From contig JBHIDQ010000049.1 in the NCBI GenBank assembly GCA_046760155.1, positions 1 through 10,801 on the forward strand: a DNA stretch of 10,801 bases, in the 5' to 3' direction. The notes under the pieces are model-generated. The model was not told the origin of the DNA. It was given only the letters and a program-made list of their open reading frames with translations, and made no database searches. This document shows positions 1 through 6,622 of the stretch, piece after piece. Made by a program: the position numbers and the translations under genes. Within the stretch, counting starts at the first letter, position 1, and each line of letters opens with the position of its first letter. This DNA is from JBHIDQ01 sp046760155. Lineage in GTDB: Bacteria; Chloroflexota; Dehalococcoidia; Dehalococcoidales; RBG-16-60-22.

Positions 1-870
1 GCCCGTCCTTTCGTCACTTACCACCATGCCCTTGACCAGGATTTTTACCTGCGCAGTGCCCCCGAACTCCACCTCAAGCGACTGATTGTCGGTGGCCTAG
101 ACAAGGTTTATGAATTGGGGCGTATCTTCCGCAATGAAGGCGTCTCCACCAAGCACAATCCCGAGTTCACCATGCTGGAAAGCTACCAAGCCTACGCCGA
201 CTACAATGACGTCATGGCGATGCTGGAAGAGATGGTAGCCCACATCAGTGAAAGAGTATTGGGCACCACCAAAATCCAGTTTGGTGAAAATACTATGGAC
301 TTAAAGCCGCCATGGCCGCGCCTCAGCCTGCGCCAAGCCGTTGAGAAGTATAGCGGCATTGATTTCGTCAAATATCCCACCGCAGATGGGCTGAGAGAGA
401 GGATGAGACCCAAGATGAAGGAATTGGGGCTAACCGTTGACCCGGAAAAGAACTGGGCACGCCTGGTTGACGAGCTTATCTCCACCTTTGTTGAGCCCAA
501 TGTCATCCGACCTACCTTTGTTCGGGACTACCCGGTCTCAATGTCGCCACTGGCCAAGACCAAGCCCGGTGAAGAGCGGGTGGTGGAGCGCTTTGAAGCC
601 TTTGCCGGCGGGATGGAGATTGCCAACGCCTTCACCGAACTCAACGACCCTCAGGAACAACGGCAGCGTTTTCTCGAGCAGCAAAAGGAGCGCCGGACGG
701 AAGATGAGATAACCGAGACCATTGATGAGGACTATCTGCTGGCACTGGAATACGGCATGCCTCCTGCCGGCGGGCTGGGGGTTGGCATTGACCGTTTGGT
801 GATGCTGCTGACCAACCAGCCATCAATCCGTGAGGTAATCCTGTTTCCCCAACTCAGAGAGAAGACGTAA
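1..870 (+). CDS. lysS: Lysine--tRNA ligase, class II (3' part, 5' end outside window)
   Basis: Class II lysyl-tRNA synthetase charges tRNA-Lys in the cytoplasm. The reading frame is open from base 1, so only the C-terminal 289 codons are present; the full protein is usually about 490-500 residues, so the anticodon-binding OB domain and motif 1 lie to the left. Class II motif 2 is seen near codons 43-56 (FRNEG, then the lysine-specific STKHNPEFTMLE), and motif 3 near 778-800 (GVGIDRLVM). The C-terminus ends in the typical FPQLREK. The TTG at 115 is only the leucine of YELGRIFRNEG and is not a start. There is no frameshift or missing class II residue in the visible part. Downstream lies a hairpin-rich gap, so this is probably the last gene of its transcript. 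Identification is secure. Confidence 0.96.
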   Translation, partial: ARPFVTYHHALDQDFYLRSAPELHLKRLIVGGLDKVYELGRIFRNEGVSTKHNPEFTMLESYQAYADYNDVMAMLEEMVAHISERVLGTTKIQFGENTMDLKPPWPRLSLRQAVEKYSGIDFVKYPTADGLRERMRPKMKELGLTVDPEKNWARLVDELISTFVEPNVIRPTFVRDYPVSMSPLAKTKPGEERVVERFEAFAGGMEIANAFTELNDPQEQRQRFLEQQKERRTEDEITETIDEDYLLALEYGMPPAGGLGVGIDRLVMLLTNQPSIREVILFPQLREKT

Positions 871-891
871 AAAATTAAACGAGTGTTAAAG

Positions 892-906
892 AGAGGCGAA
901 GCCTCT
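892..906. repeat. Hairpin 1 of a three-hairpin intergenic element (6-bp stem, GAA loop)
   Basis: AGAGGC (892-897), loop GAA, GCCTCT (901-906): a perfect inverted repeat starting 22 bases after the lysS stop. It shares its GAA loop and its AGAGG stem start with hairpin 2, so the two look like relatives from one repeat family. Confidence 0.7.
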
Positions 907-926
907 AAAAATAAATAGGGAGTTCA

Positions 927-945
927 AGAGGGACGAAGTCCCTCT
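927..945. repeat. Hairpin 2 of the intergenic element (8-bp stem, GAA loop)
   Basis: AGAGGGAC (927-934), loop GAA, GTCCCTCT (938-945): a perfect 8-bp stem. The following bases (TTAAACC) echo the TTAAA just before hairpin 1, so the unit appears to be a TTAAA-separated series. There is no U-tract, so a simple intrinsic terminator is not the best reading. Confidence 0.75.
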
Positions 946-958
946 CTTAAACCCTCCC

Positions 959-978
959 CCTCTCCTTTGAAGGAGAGG
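959..978. repeat. Hairpin 3 of the intergenic element (9-bp stem)
   Basis: CCTCTCCTT (959-967), two-base gap TG, AAGGAGAGG (970-978). The inverted repeat is perfect over 9 bp; physically the loop would open to about 6 bases (TTTGAA). The arms are the same polypurine/polypyrimidine type as hairpins 1 and 2. The GGAGAGG arm could also pair with the CCCTCTC of hairpin 2, which would allow alternative folds. Confidence 0.7.
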
Positions 979-1221
979 TATGAAAGGTATAACTTTTGTT
1001 AAGTCCTTCTCACTGATATATTAAGCATATTTTGTATTATACCACGCCAAGGGCAATTCTCATTGGTTGTTATACCGGTAGCGAAGGTCATTTTTAGATG
1101 AAAGGTGCAATAGTATCCTTTCTACCGGTGGCACAGGCTGATAATTGAGTCTGAAGAAGAGTGCTGTTTATAGAGAGACGATGCAACAAGGTCGTGAACC
1201 AGGAACCAATGTATCTGTTGA

Positions 1222-2250
1222 CTACTTCTTGCCCCGAGAAAGATATTCGTAGAGGCTGGCTTTTGCATCCTCGAGCAAGCGCAGCCGCGAAACGCGAAGC
1301 CTCATACCCAAGGCATGTGCTATCGGCTCTAATAGCGCCCTTGTGCTTTGTGACCTAACCCTTATCTCCTCAGGCAATGTCTCTGACTTCTCAAGGAGAT
1401 GGATAACTTCTTTTCGCTTCTGGGATGCGTTTAACCATGGTTGAGCCATATTCATTTGCACAACCAGACCATACTCGCGATCCACAGCCATGAAGCATAA
1501 GGGATGGTAGGGGCGGGAACCAGTGGGGCCTATGCGGGCAGGTGTTACAAAAATGTCAAATTCCCACGAGCCAGAGCGTTCCTTTATCCTCTTGCTTAAG
1601 AGAAAGAGCGTAGCTTCGTCGGCGGCTCCGAGAGGTTCTCCCTTACTGACATCAGCTAGAGATCCCAAGCGGAGAGTATGCCACCTCTCCCGCCAGCCAT
1701 TTTCAGTCGAGTAGCAAGTAATTATCTTGCCGCGCATCAGATTCTGTCGTAGGTCCAGGCTTCCAGCCTTTACTTTTCCGGCTATTTCTAAAGCCTGTCG
1801 CAGGGTAGCAGTGAGGTAAATGACTTCGTCTCTTTCCAGGAACCATGGGGCATACCCCGGCCTTTGGCTGCGGAACAGCGGCCAGGCATTCTGGCCGCGA
1901 AAACTCAGACCAAGAGAATGGATGATTTTCCTGTCTTCCTCGTCCAGCTCGCTACGATTTGCCAGCAGGAACACAAGCCCTGGTGTCATAATGGCCGCAG
2001 AGGCTTCGTCATCTTCCTGCTCCTCAATCAAAGCGATCAGTCGGCGCAGCCCGGCATCGCCGAGAAAGATGCCTAACCCGAACTCCTCACCACCGTTACC
2101 TAGGATGGAACAGTAGCCAGTCTGCGCATCAATAGGATTGACCACTGCAAAGATATCTTCATTGGCCATCCATTCCCATGGCGCAGCTTGTTGGAACGCA
2201 ATCGCTGCTTGATATAATTCTTTCCACTGAGCCTTGTTCGGTTGCCTCAT
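1222..2250 (-). CDS. Uncharacterised protein resembling DUF7309 / DUF6930 families
   Basis: A 342-residue protein if started at the ATG at 2250, which has a GAGG about 9 bases upstream; a TTG at 2265 would add five residues but has no visible ribosome site. The N-terminal third (KELYQAAIAF, APWEWMANEDIFAVVNP, then an SILGNGGEEFGLGIFLG stretch) resembles DUF7309. The C-terminal part (RPYHPLCFMAVDREYGLVV, then EIRVRS and a final small-protein-like fold) resembles DUF6930. Both assignments are from memory of the family patterns. No signal peptide or membrane segment is visible, so it is probably cytosolic. It contains no metal-binding or nucleotide-binding signature that I can name. It stands alone, convergent to lysS and divergent from the nrpR operon. 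On its strand a possible extended -10 box (TGGTATAGA, ending at 2268) lies just upstream. Its function is unknown. Confidence 0.8.
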   Translation of the reverse strand: MRQPNKAQWKELYQAAIAFQQAAPWEWMANEDIFAVVNPIDAQTGYCSILGNGGEEFGLGIFLGDAGLRRLIALIEEQEDDEASAAIMTPGLVFLLANRSELDEEDRKIIHSLGLSFRGQNAWPLFRSQRPGYAPWFLERDEVIYLTATLRQALEIAGKVKAGSLDLRQNLMRGKIITCYSTENGWRERWHTLRLGSLADVSKGEPLGAADEATLFLLSKRIKERSGSWEFDIFVTPARIGPTGSRPYHPLCFMAVDREYGLVVQMNMAQPWLNASQKRKEVIHLLEKSETLPEEIRVRSQSTRALLEPIAHALGMRLRVSRLRLLEDAKASLYEYLSRGKK

Positions 2251-2475
2251 GTGGGCAGGCCTCAATGTCTATACCAAGTTTCGGGCTGTTTTCTACCACA
2301 ATACTACACGATGGAGCTGTCGGCATGCAAGCGGGCTGTTACGCCGGCCTCGGCCAACAAAGAAGTTCCGAGAACACCGTGGGACGCTCGTAACAAGATG
2401 GCTGAAAGTCTATCACCACCTAGGTGGAATTTGTACTGCTTATCGAATCCACGAATTAAGGCAGACTATCGGTAC

Positions 2476-2504
2476 TTGACAAACATTATCTGGTAGTGTA
2501 GCAT
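2476..2504 (+). promoter_or_regulatory. Sigma70-type promoter of the nrpR-hisF-glt-nuo operon
   Basis: A perfect -35 box TTGACA (2476-2481) is followed by exactly 17 bases and a -10-like box TAGCAT (2499-2504, 4 of 6 matches to TATAAT). Transcription would start near 2510-2512, giving a leader of about 34 bases before the TTG start at 2545. It is the only good promoter I see ahead of the seven-gene operon. Confidence 0.6.
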
Positions 2505-2518
2505 GGAAAACGGCTTCC
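2505..2518. promoter_or_regulatory. Candidate NrpR operator (GGAA-N6-TTCC)
   Basis: GGAA (2505-2508), six bases, TTCC (2515-2518). This is the dyad I recall for the NrpR nitrogen repressor in Methanococcus. It lies immediately after the -10 box and covers the predicted transcription start, a position where a bound repressor would block initiation. The first gene of the transcript encodes an NrpR-like protein, so autorepression relieved by 2-oxoglutarate is the natural model. The motif match is seen directly; binding is inferred. Confidence 0.6.
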
Positions 2519-2544
2519 TATGACTACAAGTCCGGAGTATTCCT

Positions 2545-3540
2545 TTGGGTTTCGAAACACAGGATGTTGAAAGAAAGACGATTGCTATAATGAGAGTTCT
2601 GAGGGACTCGCCAGAGCCGCTTGGAGCCAGGGTTATTGCACAGCGTCTGAAGGACTACGGGATTGAGCTTGGTGAAAGGGCAGTGCGATACCACCTCAAG
2701 CTGATGGATGAGCGTGGTTTTACTCATCTTCTAGGCCGATTGGACGGTCGGGTGCTCACTGAGCGGGGTGTCGAGGAAGTGGACAGCGCTCTGGTGAAAG
2801 ACAAGGTAGGTTTTGCAATATCGAGAATTGAGCTACTGGCGTTTCGCACTACATTTGACCCGGACAAGCCCTCCGGTCTGGTTCCCGTCAATGTCTCGTT
2901 TTTCTCAAAGGACATGTTCAGCCGGGCAATTGATGCAATGAAACCTGCTTTCGAAGCTGGAATTTGTGTGAGTAACCTTGTAGCCGTAGCTGCTGAGGGA
3001 GAAGCTCTAGGAGACCTAATTGTTCCCAACGGTAAGGTCGGTCTGGCTACGGTTTGTAGCATCCTGGTCAATGGTACCTTGCTTAAGGCTGGCGTCCCCA
3101 TGACTTCGAGGTTCTCTGGCATCCTTCAGATTAGAAATAATAGACCTCTTCGCTTTATTGAGCTGATCGAGTATGCTGGTTGTTCTCTAGACCCCTCGGA
3201 GGTATTCATCCGGGCGAGAATGACCTCAGTGAGAGAGGTGGCCAACACTGGCCACGGCAGGATACTGGCTACATATCGCGAGATACCGGCACCTTGCCGA
3301 GCGATGGCAGAAGACGTGGTGGCTAAACTTAAGAGCGCCGGGATAGACGCGTTGCTGGTCATGGGTGGTACCAGCGAGCCGGTGTGCGAAATCGGGGTTG
3401 AGCTCAATAAAATTGGCATAATTCTTTACAATGGTTTGAATCCGGTAGCTGCTGCCGTGGAAGCCGGGATAGAGGCAGAAAATCACGGGATGAGCACCGT
3501 GATGGAATATCAGCGCTTAATCAAATTCAAGGAGTTATAA
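2545..3540 (+). CDS. nrpR: NrpR-like nitrogen regulator (winged helix + one DUF128/NrpR domain)
   Basis: A 331-residue transcription factor. Residues about 8-75 form a winged-helix DNA-binding domain (KTIAIMRVLRDS, then ERAVRYHLKLMDERGF and GRVLTERG). Residues about 85-331 are a single NrpR/DUF128 domain, with the family-typical ending GLNPVAAAVEAGI followed by STVMEYQRL. Methanogen NrpR proteins often have two such domains; this one matches the helix-plus-one-domain layout of NrpRI. In archaea NrpR represses nitrogen-assimilation genes and releases DNA when 2-oxoglutarate rises. The start is TTG with GGAG (2534-2537) seven bases upstream. The stop lies one base before the hisF ATG, and the hisF ribosome site AAGGAG is inside the last codons, so the two are likely translationally coupled. 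A matching operator sits at its own promoter. Transfer from archaea, recent or ancient, is possible. Confidence 0.85.
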   Translation: MGFETQDVERKTIAIMRVLRDSPEPLGARVIAQRLKDYGIELGERAVRYHLKLMDERGFTHLLGRLDGRVLTERGVEEVDSALVKDKVGFAISRIELLAFRTTFDPDKPSGLVPVNVSFFSKDMFSRAIDAMKPAFEAGICVSNLVAVAAEGEALGDLIVPNGKVGLATVCSILVNGTLLKAGVPMTSRFSGILQIRNNRPLRFIELIEYAGCSLDPSEVFIRARMTSVREVANTGHGRILATYREIPAPCRAMAEDVVAKLKSAGIDALLVMGGTSEPVCEIGVELNKIGIILYNGLNPVAAAVEAGIEAENHGMSTVMEYQRLIKFKEL

Positions 3541-3541
3541 A

Positions 3542-4312
3542 ATGCAAGAGGTAAAAATTATACCCTGTCTAGATGTGAAAGAGGGGAGGGTAGTAAAAGG
3601 CGTAAAGTTTGTTAATTTGAGAGACGCACGTGACCCGGTGGAGGCGGCGCAGGTCTACTGTCGGGAGGGAGCAGACGAACTTGTCTTCCTTGACATCTTT
3701 GCTTCCGTAGAGAATAGAAAGACGCGCTTTGACTGGGTTAAGAAGGTATGTGATGTGGTTAGCGTGTCTTTCGCCGTTGGCGGTGGCATCAGCGACATTG
3801 AGGATATGAAGGAGCTGTTTAGCCTCGGCGTCGACAAGGTCTCAATCAATACGGCTGCTGTGAAAAAGCCTGAGCTTATAGAGAAGGCGGCGAAGGAGTT
3901 TGGCAAAGAAAAGTTAGTCGTGGCTATTGATGGGAAAAAGAATCAGCCGGGTAGCAATCTTCCCCGCCTGGAGGTAGTGGTTAAGAGTGGCACTGAGTCA
4001 ACGGGAATGGATATTGTGAAATGGGCGAAGCGCGTTGAGGAATTGGGGGCCGGGGAAATCCTACTCACTAGCAAGGACGCCGACGGCACCAAGGAGGGCT
4101 ATGATTTGGAGATGACTAAAGCCGTGGCCGAGGCAGTTAGCATCCCGGTTACCGCTTCAGGTGGTGCTGGCAAATTGGAGCACCTTTATGAAGCGGTAAC
4201 CATTGCAAAAGCAGCAGCGGTATTGGCTGCTTCTATCTTTCACTTCGGCGAGATATCTATTTCTGAAGCCAAGGAATATCTAAAAGAAAGGGGAATACCC
4301 GTAAGAATTTAA
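3542..4312 (+). CDS. hisF: Imidazole glycerol phosphate synthase, cyclase subunit HisF
   Basis: HisF is a (beta-alpha)8 barrel that uses ammonia, delivered from the glutaminase HisH, to turn PRFAR into imidazole glycerol phosphate and AICAR in histidine synthesis. The 256-residue length is normal. The catalytic aspartates fall at the standard positions, D11 (IPCLDVKEGRVVKG) and D130 (VVAIDGKK). The phosphate-binding SGGAG (206-210) and LAASIFHFG are present. Of the ammonia-gate residues at the barrel bottom, E46, K99 and E167 are kept and R5 is replaced by lysine; D98, important at the HisH interface, is kept. It therefore looks fully functional and still adapted to a glutaminase partner, yet no hisH or other his gene is in the window. 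The ATG is preceded by AAGGAG at 3529-3534. It lies between a nitrogen regulator and a glutamate synthase protein, so it probably shares their nitrogen control. Confidence 0.93.
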   Translation: MQEVKIIPCLDVKEGRVVKGVKFVNLRDARDPVEAAQVYCREGADELVFLDIFASVENRKTRFDWVKKVCDVVSVSFAVGGGISDIEDMKELFSLGVDKVSINTAAVKKPELIEKAAKEFGKEKLVVAIDGKKNQPGSNLPRLEVVVKSGTESTGMDIVKWAKRVEELGAGEILLTSKDADGTKEGYDLEMTKAVAEAVSIPVTASGGAGKLEHLYEAVTIAKAAAVLAASIFHFGEISISEAKEYLKERGIPVRI

Positions 4313-4324
4313 GGAGGTAGAATT

Positions 4325-5893
4325 ATGTCATTAAGCAAACCAAACGCCAGCCCAGCAACAGTAACCACGACAAGGGTGGCACCCTCACCCATATCCGGAT
4401 TGTGTGTTACCTGCATTGACGGCTGCCCCGGCTATTGTGAAGTCGGGAGGTCAGCCCTGAGGGGGAGGGAGATAATCTATCCGCAACCCTTCGGTAAAGT
4501 CATAGCGGGGGCGGAGAAAGACTACCCGGTGGACTTCTCCCATTTCAATATCCAGGGGAGCTGTGTCGGGGCAGTAGGTATTGAAGCTGACCCAGACAAA
4601 GCTGTTTTTGCTGCTGTTGACCTGTCAACCGAGATTGGTGCCGAAGGACGAAAGATTAAGATGAAGGTTCCTTTCTTCACTGGAGCCCTGGGTTCAACGG
4701 AAATAGCCAGAGTAAACTGGGAGGGAGCCGCTATTGCCGTTGCCATATGCGGCGCTGTCCTCGTCTGTGGTGAGAATGTCTGCGGCATGGACCCGGCTGC
4801 TGAGATTAGGGATGGCAGGGTGGTAAAGTCGCCGGAGATGGAGAGAAGGGTCAAGACCTACCAGGCCTGGTATGACGGCCACGGGGCGCTACTGGTTCAG
4901 GCCAACGTCGAAGACACCCGCCTTGGCGTTCCCGAGTATGTTGTTGACAAGCTTGGCGTTGAGGGTATTGAGATAAAGTGGGGGCAGGGGGCAAAAGATA
5001 TCGGCGGCGAGGTCAAGCTGCCAGCGCTGGAGCGGGCGCAGCAGCTCAAGAATCGAGGCTACATTGTGTACCCAGACCCCGATAACCCGTACGTCCAAGA
5101 AGCGCACAGGTTAGGGGGAATAAGGGAGTTTGAGAGGCACTCCCGCCTGGGCATGGTGCATGAGGAGACATTCTTGAAAGAGGTCGAACGGCTCCGAAAG
5201 ATAGGTGCCAAGTATGTCACGCTGAAAACTGGCGCCTACAAGGCCTCGGATCTAGCTCGGGCAGTGAAATTTGCTTCAGAAGCCAAAATCGATCTGCTTA
5301 CGGTTGATGGTGCTGGTGGTGGCACCGGCATGAGCCCGTGGCGGATGATGAACGAGTGGGGCATACCCACCATATATATTGAGAGCCTTCTTTACAAGTT
5401 CCTGAAGCGGCTCGATGAGAAAGGGCAGTTTATTCCCAGCTGTGCCATTGCTGGTGGTATTGCCCTTGAGGATCATGTCTTCAAGGCAATAGCCCTGGGT
5501 GCTCCTTATATAGATGCAGTGTGCATGGGCAGAGCCACCCTTACCGCAGCCATGGTCGGCAAGACCCAGGGACAGCTTATGGAGGAGACCTACGGTAAGG
5601 GTAGCCGGGAGTACCGCGAAGCCCTGCTTCGCACCTTCGTTGGTGCGGAGCAGCTTAAGGAGAAACTGGGGGATGATTTTGCTAAGATACCACCGGCGGC
5701 GATAGGCATTTATACCTACTATGACCGGCTGGCTACCGGCCTGCGACAGCTCATGGCAGGAGAGCGGAAATTCGCGCTCAAGTATCTGGATAGAAGTGAT
5801 CTCATGGCTCTCACTAGGGAAGCGGCTGAGGTGTCAGGCATCCCGTATGTTATGGAAGCAGATATGGAAGAGGCTGAGAAAATACTAGGCTAA
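4325..5893 (+). CDS. FMN-binding glutamate synthase-family protein, stand-alone synthase domain
   Basis: A 522-residue protein carrying the FMN/2-oxoglutarate synthase barrel of glutamate synthase (conversion of 2-oxoglutarate plus ammonia to glutamate). Core motifs are IEIKWGQGAKDIGG near residue 216, VTLKTGAYKASDLA, and DGAGGGTGMSPW near 328-339, followed by SCAIAGGIALEDHVFKAIALGA. It has no N-terminal amidotransferase domain and no C-terminal GXGXG domain, as in split archaeal-type enzymes. The usual CX5CX4C 3Fe-4S motif after the barrel is absent: IDAVCMGRATLTA has one cysteine. Instead the N-terminus carries C27, C30, C34, C38 (CX2CX3CX3C), with further cysteines at C80 and in CGAVLVCGENVC. 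Methylamine-glutamate N-methyltransferase subunit C (MgsC) is a related alternative identity. An AAGGAGGT at 4311-4318 overlaps the hisF stop. A ferredoxin and NuoEF/HoxU subunits follow directly, suggesting that they supply its electrons. Confidence 0.85.
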   Translation: MSLSKPNASPATVTTTRVAPSPISGLCVTCIDGCPGYCEVGRSALRGREIIYPQPFGKVIAGAEKDYPVDFSHFNIQGSCVGAVGIEADPDKAVFAAVDLSTEIGAEGRKIKMKVPFFTGALGSTEIARVNWEGAAIAVAICGAVLVCGENVCGMDPAAEIRDGRVVKSPEMERRVKTYQAWYDGHGALLVQANVEDTRLGVPEYVVDKLGVEGIEIKWGQGAKDIGGEVKLPALERAQQLKNRGYIVYPDPDNPYVQEAHRLGGIREFERHSRLGMVHEETFLKEVERLRKIGAKYVTLKTGAYKASDLARAVKFASEAKIDLLTVDGAGGGTGMSPWRMMNEWGIPTIYIESLLYKFLKRLDEKGQFIPSCAIAGGIALEDHVFKAIALGAPYIDAVCMGRATLTAAMVGKTQGQLMEETYGKGSREYREALLRTFVGAEQLKEKLGDDFAKIPPAAIGIYTYYDRLATGLRQLMAGERKFALKYLDRSDLMALTREAAEVSGIPYVMEADMEEAEKILG

Positions 5894-5905
5894 AAGGAGG
5901 AGAAA

Positions 5906-6130
5906 ATGGCAACGCTGATATGCCCCAAATACTGCCCTTCGCCGTTTTGTGAAGTTTCGTGTCCTTCTGGCGCTATTACCATTGCAGAGGAAGAAAAGAA
6001 CGTGTACGTTGACCCTGACAAATGCAACCGATGTGGTATCTGCCGTATGATGTGCATGACGTGGAGTCAAGACAGGCGTCTTGAACAGAGAAGACCGTGG
6101 ATTTCCTCCGACTGGATTACCGTTGAGTGA
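5906..6130 (+). CDS. Small two-cluster ferredoxin-like protein
   Basis: A 74-residue soluble protein with two groups of four cysteines. The second (C40, C43, C46, C50) is the canonical CX2CX2CX3C of a 4Fe-4S cluster, although the usual proline after the last cysteine is methionine. The first (C6, C10, C15, C19, followed by P) has the unusual spacing CX3CX4CX3CP, which may still bind a cluster by pairing with the second group. Acidic residues lie between the two halves. An AAAGGAGG site at 5893-5900 starts in the stop codon of the glutamate synthase gene, so the two proteins are made together. It is probably the electron-transfer subunit joining the diaphorase to the FMN synthase protein. The family is clear; the partner is inferred. 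Confidence 0.85.
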   Translation: MATLICPKYCPSPFCEVSCPSGAITIAEEEKNVYVDPDKCNRCGICRMMCMTWSQDRRLEQRRPWISSDWITVE

Positions 6131-6139
6131 AGGAATAGT

Positions 6140-6622
6140 GTGGAAGCCAGGGAAGAAAAACTGCTGAGAGAGATTCTGTCATTCTACAAAGGTAGGAAGG
6201 GCGAACTAATCCCAATTCTACTTCAGGTTCAGACCAATTTTGGTTATCAACCTGAAAAAGCAAGAAGGCTGATTGCCCGCTTTCTCAATGTACCAGAAGG
6301 GAAAATATATTCGCTAGCCTCTTTCTACAGTCAGTTTCGGCTCTTGCCCCCTGGCAAGCGCCGGGTCACGGTTTGCCGCGGCACTGCTTGTCATATCCGT
6401 GGTGCCCCACAGGTTCTGGCCGAGGTAGAAAAGGGAATGGGCATTAAGGAGGGGGAAACGACGTCAGACTTGGAGTATACGCTGGAGACTGTTGCCTGCA
6501 TTGGTTGCTGTGCTCTGGCACCTTGCCTCAGAATCAATGAGAAAGTCCATGGTGAGATGACCCCCGAGAAGGCAAAGGCGCTTTTCTCTCTTGTGAGCAG
6601 GGGAAATCAACATGTCGAATAG
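6140..6622 (+). CDS. NuoE/HoxE/HydC-like 2Fe-2S (thioredoxin-like) subunit
   Basis: A 160-residue homologue of the 24-kDa subunit of NADH dehydrogenase and of NAD-linked hydrogenases and formate dehydrogenases. An N-terminal helical bundle (about 1-65; LPILLQVQ-like pattern, FGYQPEKARRLIARFL, YSLASFYSQFRL) leads into a thioredoxin-like domain. The four 2Fe-2S ligands are C79 and C84 (CRGTAC) and C120 and C124 (ACIGCC). The start is GTG at 6140 with AAGGA five bases before it. The 3' end overlaps the next gene by 11 bases, a sign of tight coupling. It pairs with the NuoF-like protein to form the NAD(P)H-oxidising module. NuoE alone cannot tell which catalytic partner is served, so I give no gene symbol. 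Confidence 0.92.
   Translation: MEAREEKLLREILSFYKGRKGELIPILLQVQTNFGYQPEKARRLIARFLNVPEGKIYSLASFYSQFRLLPPGKRRVTVCRGTACHIRGAPQVLAEVEKGMGIKEGETTSDLEYTLETVACIGCCALAPCLRINEKVHGEMTPEKAKALFSLVSRGNQHVE

Larger units (their letters stand above)
871..1221. other. Gene-free interval between convergent lysS and the minus-strand gene
   Basis: This 351-base stretch separates two convergent genes. I see no convincing coding sequence in it. Its first 110 bases hold three closely spaced hairpins, described separately. The rest is AT-richer and holds two copies of TACCGGTxGC, at 1073-1082 and 1123-1132, exactly 50 bases apart. Between them an inverted repeat pairs GAAAGG (1100-1105) with CCTTTC (1117-1122). 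Because both flanking genes end here, the structures could act in 3'-end formation, but none has a clear U-tract typical of an intrinsic terminator. Confidence 0.6.

Noticed and set aside
115..117. TTG at 115 as the lysS start
   Set aside because: The frame is open to base 1 and encodes typical LysS residues (PELHLKRLIVGGLDKVYELG), so this TTG is an internal leucine.
959..999. Intrinsic terminator for lysS made by hairpin 3
   Set aside because: The stem is good, but the bases after it (GTATGAAAGG) are not a U-tract; a repeat element fits better, though a terminator role is not excluded.
2178..2496. Overlapping plus-strand open frames of 71-84 codons in the region before nrpR
   Set aside because: No recognisable protein pattern, overlap with the 5' end of the minus-strand gene and its promoter area, and no good ribosome sites.
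2724..3122. A 132-codon minus-strand open frame inside nrpR
   Set aside because: Serine/threonine/proline-rich low-complexity translation typical of an antisense shadow; nrpR on the plus strand explains the region.
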